Part shown: positions 56,381-64,000 of the stretch, piece by piece | Numbering within the stretch: the first letter of the stretch is position 1 | Layout of the letters: each line of letters starts with the position of its first letter | From: Termitomyces sp. T153 | Taxonomy: Eukaryota; Basidiomycota; Agaricomycetes; Agaricales; Lyophyllaceae | DNA length: 64,000 nucleotides | Reading direction: 5' to 3' | NCBI GenBank assembly: GCA_018296165.2 | Contig: JACKQL020000008.1 | Location: forward strand, 496,001-560,000 | Notes under the pieces: generated by a model | Database searches by the model: none | The model's input: only the letters and a program-made list of their open reading frames with translations | Told to the model about the DNA's origin: nothing | Program-made: the position numbers and the translations under genes

Positions 56381-59300
56381 CCTTCATAAGTGTCGTTCCT
56401 AATTCTCTGCCTGTTACTAAATGAATTGTGTTTGGGGCCGGGTTGGGTGTGGGAGCACCAGGTTCTCTTGGACAGTGCCTCTGCGGCATTTGCATTGATC
56501 CAAGACAGGTTGGCACAGATGCCTGTGGGTCAGCCTCCGAAGTTGCAGCAGGGGATGGCAAGGGTGGGGAGGTTGCTGGCAGGGCATTGACGGTGTAATG
56601 CAGTGGTCCTGGGGTTGTGGTGGGAAGTGGCGGTGGACACGGGGGAGGCTTTGCCAGGGCTGGCGGAGGTCTTGGCAGTGGTGTGGGCCCAGATGGAGAT
56701 TGATTTGGGGGTAGAAATGGCAGGAGTTCTGGGGGAAGAGTGAGGGGGCGGCCAGGCCCTGCTTCTTGTTGTCTTTGAGTTCGCTGCCCTGTTCCACCTT
56801 GTATCGTATATTTTTGTACTTCCCAATGCTTCCTTGTCGTTCCTGGGTGTGTGAAGTGAGACTTTAATTTGTGTGAGGGTGAGGTAAGTGAAACACGCAG
56901 GGGTGCTGGTGGGAGTTGAATCCCTAGTGGATCCAGAGGCGGGGGTTAAGCCCGCTAATGCCATTTGTGTCGGCTAGCCACAGGGTTGTCGGGGCGGGGC
57001 AGAGCGCCATAGGAAGAGTTCCAAGGCTTGGTGGGGGTGTTGGGAGTCTTCCTGTGGAGTTCCGTGGCACTTTTTGGCAGCGTTGCTGGGTTTGATTCTC
57101 GGAGTCTTGGACCCAGGGTGTAGGGGTTTTCCTCAATCTGCGGTGGAGATGTGTGTTGTGCTGGTTCAAGGGGGTGGACCTCCAGGTATTTGATGTGTGT
57201 TTTGGGTGGTCAGGGCTTTGGTCTTTTGTTGGTGTGGCTGGCGGAAGGGGCAGGGTCTTCCAGCAGTCCAGCCTTTATGCTGACGTGGGTGGCAGGGTGG
57301 CAGAGGTCCTTTTTAACAATAGTGGGGGTGGCGGGGTGAGGTTTGTCCTCGGGGCACAGTCAGTTAGAGGAGGGAGTCCCTAGTGGCTTAGCAGCGGAGC
57401 CCCTGAAGTAGGGTGGTCCCTGTAGTAAGTTTGCAGGGGGCTGTTTTCCATGTCATCTATGCTGTGGGATTGGTCAGCATGGAGGCGGAGGTACTCCCTT
57501 AGGGTTGCAATTCCTTGGTTGAGGATGCCTGGAGGTTTTTGTTTGGTGGGGTTGTGCGGGGTGAGCTCCGGAGTATTGTATTTGGCAAAGGGCACTTGGG
57601 ATCAGGCTTTGCTGTGCTCTGGGGTGTTGGTCTAGGTCAAAGTTGTGCTTCGGAGTATTGTGTCTGTAGGCAGGCATGCTCAGGTGGTGCCTTGGTGTGC
57701 TCCGGAGTGTCGACAACAAGGGGGTGGGGTGCGGGGTGATCAGTCCCAACCAGTTCCTTTGGGTCCAGAGTCAAAGTTTGAAGGTTCCGGATCATCTATG
57801 TGACATTGCTTTCCTGACCAAGGGTAAGTCCAGAGATGGACAGAGGGGTCTTATGTATTTCTGACACTCCCTAGAGTTGGGAGGTCTGTTGGGGTTGTAT
57901 TGGTGGATGCTTCTTTGGGCAGGGGCAGCGTGGGGGTCAGTTGGGGAATGGCTCACCCCAGCAGAGATGCTTTGGGGCTCGTTCTGTGGGTTGCTCCTTC
58001 TGGGAGTCAGTGGTTCTTTTGTTGGGGAAGAAGTTAGCAGTTCCGGAGTCAACACGAGGGTCACTAGGTGCTTGGTGGGGGGTTTGTTAGTTGTGTTGGC
58101 TTTGGGGGGTGGTGTGGGCAGAGGAAGGGGTCTGAGGCACATTTTGTTGGTCCACCGTTCCAAGTGCGAGTACCAGGGGTCTGGGGTCGATGTGGGGGTT
58201 GGGGTTGGGTCTTAACTTGTTGGTGGGGTTGTGTTGCAAATCGGAGGGGGAGCTCTGGAGTGGGGGTTTTTACTGAGCAGCGGAGTTGTCATGTAGGAGT
58301 GGTGGTGGCTCCTGGAGCCAAGCTTGGATGGGAGGAGGCTGGTCTAGTGGTCTCCCGGGGTTTTGGGTGAGTCTGGCCATTGTCCCTCCATGTGAAATAT
58401 CTGCTGCGTTGGGGGGAGATGGTTGTTCACGATTGTTGGAGGGTGGCGGGGAAGTCAGTTGTGGGGAAGCATTGGTGTGGGACTCCCCGGGAGTCACGGC
58501 GGGGTTAGAGCAATTCTTTATTCGTGCTCCGGAGTGGCCTGGAGGTTGTTGCAAATGTGGGTGGGTGACAATGGGGAGAAGCACTGCTTGCTTCTTGGGG
58601 AAGGCATCAGCAACTTTTAGGGTACTCCGGAGAGATTACTTTGCATGGGGTTTGTTTCTGGGTACTCTGTTGATGTGGTCCCCGCTTGATAGACATCTTC
58701 CGGCATAGGGGCAGGGTTGTACAGAGTGTGGGGCTGGCATCGTAGGTCCTCTGGGTTGGATATTGGAGTCAGAGTGGGGGCCCCAGAGTCATGTTGCTAG
58801 AATCTGGAGTGGGTCAGAGGGGTGGATTGGGGCAGCTTTGAGTCGGCGCAGGGTTATTTGGGTCATCGGTCCTGGCAGGGAAGTCCTCCACAGATGTTGG
58901 AGCATATGCTCTTTGGATTGTCAGGATGTTTGAGTGGGTTGATCAACAGTCTCTGGGATGATGGTGGGGCTTTTCCCTCCCTTATGTGAACAGATCAGCA
59001 ATTTTAGAGTACTTTGGGAACTACTTTGTATAGGGTCATTTTTCCTATAGTTAGTTCGGGGTAACTCCTATGCTGGGGGTTCCTTTGTGGGAGGTGACAG
59101 AGTCTGGTGGCAGAGTTTATGTCTGGGGGTGGTGTGCGGGGAGGGTTGGCATCGAGGATCTTTAATGTCAGAGGTTCCGGATTGTACAGGAGAAGGTGTT
59201 GAGATAGTAGGCAGGTGCTGAAATAGTGGGTGGGGTCTGGAGTTGTTCTTTATTGAGAGTCGGGGTGCTGTGGTTCTCCTTGTTAACTTTGGGCTGTGCT

Positions 59301-60216
59301 TTGAGCAGCGGGGCAGGGGTGCGTAGCCATTCCTTTCTTGACTGCCTAGAAGCTCGGGGATTTCTTGGTCTTGTTCCAGGGTTGTTGGGGTTGGGTTGGA
59401 GGTGTTGGGGCCCCTTCATTTGTTGGCAGAGGTGACAGCTGAGTCAACCGGGAGGTCCTCACTGATCCTGGAAGTGGGTTCTGTAATTGGGGGGTAGCAT
59501 CGGTCTCGGAATCTTGCATCATTGTGGGTGGAGTTGCTGGGTTGAGTTTGATTCCAGTCAGTGGCAGGGCTAGCTTTGGAGGGTGGACTTTCTCAGGGAT
59601 GGGTGTGAAAGTCGGATGATCAGGTGGTGGGGTTCTGCTATTGGGGTTGTGGGCAGACTCAATATTGTTGGAAACCCGCTGGGTCTGTTTCTGATGGCAT
59701 ACAGGGCTGCTGTGGGTTGGAGGGTCCAAAGGTGGGGTTTGGGAGAACACATTCTTGGAGGTCTCGTTGTTGTCTTGGATGAGGTTGGCGATTGGTTTTT
59801 CATGTGATGAGCAACTTTCCATGGCAGGGCTTTTGCTATTGTTGTTGGAGGGGTGAGGGTGTGGTGTCAGAGAAGTTGTCGAGCACTGGGTCAAATTGTC
59901 GCTGGGGTTTTGGGTGAAGCTTTGGTGATGTCAGGGTCGGCCTCTGTGAGGGGCGGAGCTGGTGGAGATGGTGGGGGAGTGTGGGAGCTGTAAGAGGGTG
60001 TCCATGGATAGAGCCATTGTATGGATGTAACTGGGGTGGAAGGGACATTTTGTGTTAGATCCATGACTCAATGTGCCTTGGCAAATTGGGTGGGGCAATA
60101 TGAATCATAGTGGTTTCCAGGCATGGGCCGGTCATAGACATTGGAGGTGTTTGTCAGATGTGTGTGGGGGGTTAGTGCAGACATCATGAGTGGGATAAGG
60201 GAGAGTCTTGAGATTA
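56381..60216 (+). other. Family-A 3' internal region, largely non-coding
   Basis: The first ~200 bp continue the gag-like protein (VWEHQVLLDSASAAFALIQD, then PPKLQQGMARVGRLLAGH). The remaining 3.6 kb is G/T-rich on + with no pol motif; it corresponds to the non-coding internal part of A-prime (for example 42,307-44,633 reversed). Confidence 0.55.
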
Positions 60217-61359
60217 TGTCAGGTTCCGCTGACCACAGGGGCTCAGTTACACTGGGCGAGTCCTTACTAGGCAGACACAATTTCCTGCACTGACAACCAG
60301 GCACTTGGAGGTGTTCCAAACACTGAGGACCTGTGAGGATAGCCAGAGAAAATTGATCCGGGTAAGTCCGGAGAGGTCTGGAGGAGTAGAGGATGAGTTG
60401 CAGGGGAGGGGGATGGGCTTGGCAGGGTTCAGGCATAGTCCATGTATGAGTATTGCGGGTGCAAAGGAGGTGGAGGCTACATGGATGACAGGAGTGGAGC
60501 TAGAGTTCTGATGGGGGATCAACAGGGATTGATGGGGTTTGGAGTGGAGCGTATAGCAGGGCCCGGGGTTGGTAAGAGTGTTGGAGGTTTGTAATTGTAA
60601 ATGCAGAGTTTGTGAGGACGTTATGGTTGAGGGGACTTGAACATGATAGACAGAATCAAACAAGATGAAACGGAGTCAAATGGACTGAGATGAAGACAAG
60701 ATGAGAATGAGAATAGATTCAGGCAGAGACACGGAACAATAACAAAAAGATAATGGAATAGAGGCGAGATAAGACCAGGAGACTGAGAATAGGGAAAACA
60801 AGACACGGGACACAAAACACGAGAAGAAACAGTCAGAAACACATCAGCAAAGGCTGGTAAGTAGGTAGTTAATCTCAAGACTAGAGTACGAGGAGCTACT
60901 CTATGTCTTATATACTGACTACTGAAGAGCTCCAGGGATGTCGGCTATGGTGGCGGGGCTTGGCGGAGCTTGACGGAGTTAACGGGTGTTGGTTATGACC
61001 AGAGGGTGGGCCACATTGATATGTTGATGGGATCAATTGTGACGTGGTCCGTTCCGAGGTTGTTGTGATACCCTAAAGTAAGTTGGAGGAGTCAGGGTGT
61101 TGAGTTGATGATGTGTAATGGGGTCAGGCATGGCAGGGGAGTGGTCCCAGGGGCTCAGGAAGTCCAGAGGAAGCGCCGGCGGCTGTGGGGAAGATGTCAG
61201 AGTTGGCCAGGGGGCTGTTAGAGTTAGCCAAGAATGTGTTGGAGTTAGCTGGAGTAGGTGCAGAGTGCTGGGGAAGTTTGACAAAGTGTCAGGGGGGGGT
61301 TTTGGGGGGACAGGGGTTTGTTGGGTGATGTATGGGGCTTCAGGGAACAGGTCGTGACA
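60217..61359 (+). repeat. LTR-C of family A (3' LTR)
   Basis: 1143 bp, TGTCAGGTTCC...GGTCGTGACA. Nearly identical to LTR-B. It ends directly inside the LTR of a second chromovirus copy (next bases CCAAG). The matching duplication could not be found at LTR-A, which suggests rearrangement on the left. Confidence 0.85.
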
Positions 61360-61599
61360 CCAAGTATGTAGTCCTACTTGTAGACATTGTACTGTGCTGA
61401 ATAGACTTTGAATCTCCCTCTGCAAGTTGTGTGACTGAGCCATAGCCTCTGGAAGTTGCCTTTACAGCAGAATAAGTCTTTAGATTTGGTCTGGGAGCCT
61501 CCTTTTGATTACCTGAGCTTCTACTTGGGTCCTCAAAAAGTCTCTCTCCTACTAGTGTCTTAGTGCTCCCTGTGCTCTTCCTATGACCTAGCCAACCCC

Positions 61600-62890
61600 T
61601 TCAGCATCTCCCTCTGATGCTTCAAGCCTCCAGGATGATGCCTGGAGTTGTTTGCTATCCCTGGAAATATAGGTTCAACTTATCTAAGCCTCCCTTACTT
61701 CTCATATGGATGAACTCACTGGACTCTGTCAAACTACTGAAGCAGTGTCCCTTTCTCTCCAAGCCCTTCTGGAACATCTTCTCCTTGCTCCTACCACACC
61801 TCCTATGCCCCCAGCAGATGCAGAATAGTTGGTGTCTGCACCTAGCTCAGGCTTTTTGGCTCTAGCTGCTGCAGAACAGTTTGCATCTGCATCTGGCTTA
61901 GGCTTTTCAGCTCCCTGTTCCAAACTCCCTTGTCCTGCACTCTCTAACATATATGATGGGGATTGTAAGGTTGGAGAGTGTTTCCTCCAGTCCTGTATCA
62001 CTTATATCCAGCTGAGTAGTGAAGCCTTTACCTCAGATGCCTTGAAAATTGCCTGAGTTCTCTTCTATATAAAAGCCAGTCAAGCCTCAACCTATGCATT
62101 GCATATCTTTCAATGCCCAGGAGGAGTTGAGAGTTTCTCTGGCTGGATGGAGTTTGAGAAGGAGTTTCAAGTGGAGTTCTTTCCCCTTAACCCTGCCAAA
62201 ACTGCAGCTCTTTCTCTTCAAGACCAAACTCAGTATGGTCAAGGAAAGTAGTCACTTGATGAGTACATTGACTCTTTTCATGCCTTAGTTGAACAGGCTG
62301 GATATTCAGATGGTCTACAACTCTGCCTAACCTTCTGTGATGGACTCCACCCCTCTTTCAGAGATCACATTGACAGCATGGCAGAGGGGTGCCCAAATGA
62401 TGAGCATGTTGATACCTGGTACAAAGTGGCACATGAGCAGTGGCAGCTCATGAAACTGCAATGCAAGTTGTGGCAGATGCAACCCTCAACCTTTTTTTTT
62501 TCTCATGGAGGGTTCATCCTCCAAGCTCCCTCTTCCACATCCACATTAGTATCTCTATGAGCAGGTGCAGCTCCTCCCTTTATGCCTCATGCTGCCCTCT
62601 TGCACTCCCTACTCCAAGGAGTCCCAATAGATGTTGATGCTTCCCAATAGTGGTCCTCTACTCCTCTGCTATGTCAATGCTGTGGAAAGGCAGGTCATTT
62701 TGCCCACTACTGTCCTCAAGGACTAGAAGTCTGCTACCTATCAGCATCAGAGCAAGAAGAGCTGCTCATCCAACTGCTCACAGCCTGAGATGCTACAGGA
62801 GCCCCCTCTCCAGACACACCTATAGCTGTCCAATCTGATGAAGTGGCTGATGTATTGGAGGAGGTTCATACAGAGTCTGAAGATTTTTAA
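61600..62890 (+). pseudogene. Chromovirus copy 2 gag
   Basis: Frames with stops give NIYDGDCKVGECFLQSCITY, SDALKIA then stop, SLDEYIDSFHALVEQAGYSD, FRDHIDSMAEGCPNDEHVDT and the CCHC knuckle CQCCGKAGHFAHYC, ending ESEDF with TAA at 62,888-62,890. It shows the segment that is interrupted in copy 1, confirming the solo-LTR insertion there. Confidence 0.85.
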
Positions 62891-62901
62891 AAGAGCAATG
62901 G

Positions 62902-64000
62902 ATGACCAGTATGCCCCTGTTGCCCAGTACTAATTATTTTGCTCCCCTGTCCATAGATTCAGATATATCTGTTTCCATTGTTGATACTATGCCCAAAACA
63001 ATAAACCTCTCCTCAGACATGCAAACTTCTTCTCCAGCTAAAGTCTCAACTGGAAATGCACACCCTAGCCCATGCCTTCAGACCCCTGCATGGGAACGCC
63101 ACCTCCTTCATCATTATGTTGTTGCTTCCATCCCTTCTACCAACTTCCTAAAGCTACAGGTGGAAATTGAGATGATGGACACCCAGCAGATCTGAAGTGT
63201 GGTTGCCCTGCTTGACAGTGGTGCAACAGGCCTCTTTTTCAACACTGACTACATGCAACAACACTGCCTTACCACTCACCCCCTTTCCTGTCCTATCCTC
63301 ATATACAATGTTGATGGCATGCTCAATGAAGCTGGCTCTATTTGCTCCATGGTGGACCTGGTCCTCCACTACCAAGACCACTCAGAGCAAGCCACTTTTG
63401 CTGTCACTAGTTTGGGAAAGCAAGACATGATCTTGGAGTTCACCTGGCTACATGAACACAACCCAGAAATTGACTGAACTAAGGGTGAGGTGAAAATGAG
63501 TTGCTGCCCACATCACTATGTTATCTGTTCAAAAGAAGCCTGTAAGGAGCAGAGAGCTAAGGTTCATGAGTGTGCTGCTGTGTGAGTCTGTTATGGTAGG
63601 CATATCCCTTATGCTGATTTTGACCTCCTGAGTCCCCCCTGTCTGGCATTCCCTCATAGAGAGGCCCTCTACAAGGATGTCCAAGGTGTTGGGTGTGAAT
63701 TTCTAGAAAAAGAGGAAGGCAAAGGAGAATGGACCCATACTCCAGATGCAGAGTCTCCAGATGAGGCCATAGAGATGGGTGATCAGATCTATGCTACAAC
63801 CCTCTGCCCCCCTTCTACAGTGGTAGAGATTTGAGCTAGTCAGACTACTTCTCAGCATCTGGCTGAGGCATTTGCAGCAAACTCACAGCCCAAGCCTGTC
63901 TGTAGCATGGTTCTCAATCATCTCTGTGACTTGAGGATGTATTCTCCAAGGCCTTCTTTGATTCACTTCTAGAGCGCAAGCAGTGGGATCATGCAATTGA
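62902..64000 (+). pseudogene. Chromovirus copy 2 pol, N-terminal part
   Basis: Starts MTSMPLLPSTNYFAPLSIDS; protease VALLDSGATGLFFNTDYMQQ after a TGA at about 63,193; then stops near 63,475, 63,580 and 63,830. The C-run where copy 1 lost a base is intact here (SPPCLAFPHREALYKDVQGV). Truncated by the window edge. Confidence 0.85.

Larger units (their letters stand above)
47311..60216 (+). mobile_element. Family-A internal region, interrupted by a chromovirus
   Basis: The host sequence is 47,311-47,822 plus 55,432-60,216. The two parts join at GCAGCAAATC/CCTCAGG exactly as in the uninterrupted copy at 40,064. Flanked by LTR-B on the left and LTR-C on the right, both in + orientation. Only a gag-like gene is recognisable; there is no pol. 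Confidence 0.78.
61360..64000 (+). mobile_element. Chromovirus copy 2, 5' part, runs off the window
   Basis: 61,360-61,466 matches the inner end of the copy-1 LTR in reverse orientation (TAGACATTGTACTGTGCTG against copy 1 TAGACACTGTACAGTACTG). Then GCAGAATAAGTC, gag and protease follow in + orientation. The window ends at the start of the reverse transcriptase (RKQWDHAI). More diverged and more damaged than copy 1; almost no CpG. Confidence 0.88.

Noticed and set aside
38338..61364. A target duplication joining LTR-A and LTR-C as ends of one insertion
   Set aside because: Left flank GGAAC and right flank CCAAG do not match, so the outer boundaries cannot be a single clean insertion.

Overview
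This is a nuclear window from a basidiomycete fungus, most likely an Agaricomycete. The genes are split by many short introns (about 45-65 nt), with GT...AG ends where I could place them. The gene set is fungal: exomer/ChAPs protein, aspartokinase, aminopeptidase P, an F-box protein and a non-canonical G-alpha. The mobile elements (chromodomain Ty3/gypsy, copia, a LINE with RNase H, hAT) fit a repeat-rich mushroom genome. I cannot name the species from the sequence.

Left part (1 to about 26 kb) is gene-bearing. In order: an endonuclease/exonuclease/phosphatase protein (+); aminopeptidase P (-); an intron-containing tRNA-Val(CAC) (+); a NIPA-type magnesium transporter (-); an HSP20 protein with a long disordered N-terminus (-); a CCDC6-like coiled-coil protein (-); an F-box-like protein (-); a BUD7/BCH1 exomer protein (-); aspartokinase with two ACT domains (-); a 4.4 kb gap with minisatellites; and a divergent G-alpha subunit (+). 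These look like independent housekeeping or signalling genes, not a cluster.

A 127-bp tandem duplication at 26.4-26.7 kb marks the change to transposon territory. From 26.7 to 38.1 kb lie decayed elements almost without CpG: a gypsy integrase scrap, a hAT-like transposase, a copia RNase H remnant, and a LINE inserted in the copia remnant. A 1.05 kb CpG-containing segment with TG...CA ends is nested in the LINE.

From 38.1 kb to the right edge the window is a stack of LTR elements that can be resolved from terminal repeats and 5-bp target duplications. A gypsy chromovirus copy on the + strand (61.4-64 kb, running off the window) is interrupted in its LTR by a non-autonomous element, called family A here. 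Family A is entered in its gag-like gene by a second chromovirus on the - strand (47,823-55,431). That chromovirus is entered in its gag by a solo family-A LTR (52,827-54,055, duplication CTCAT). A CpG-rich complete relative, called A-prime here (41,142-47,236, duplication GTCAG), sits in another family-A LTR. Hand-compared LTR divergences agree with this nesting. The most novel object is family A: no pol, an intron-containing gag-like gene, and in one copy six cysteines spaced like a Zn(2)Cys(6) cluster.
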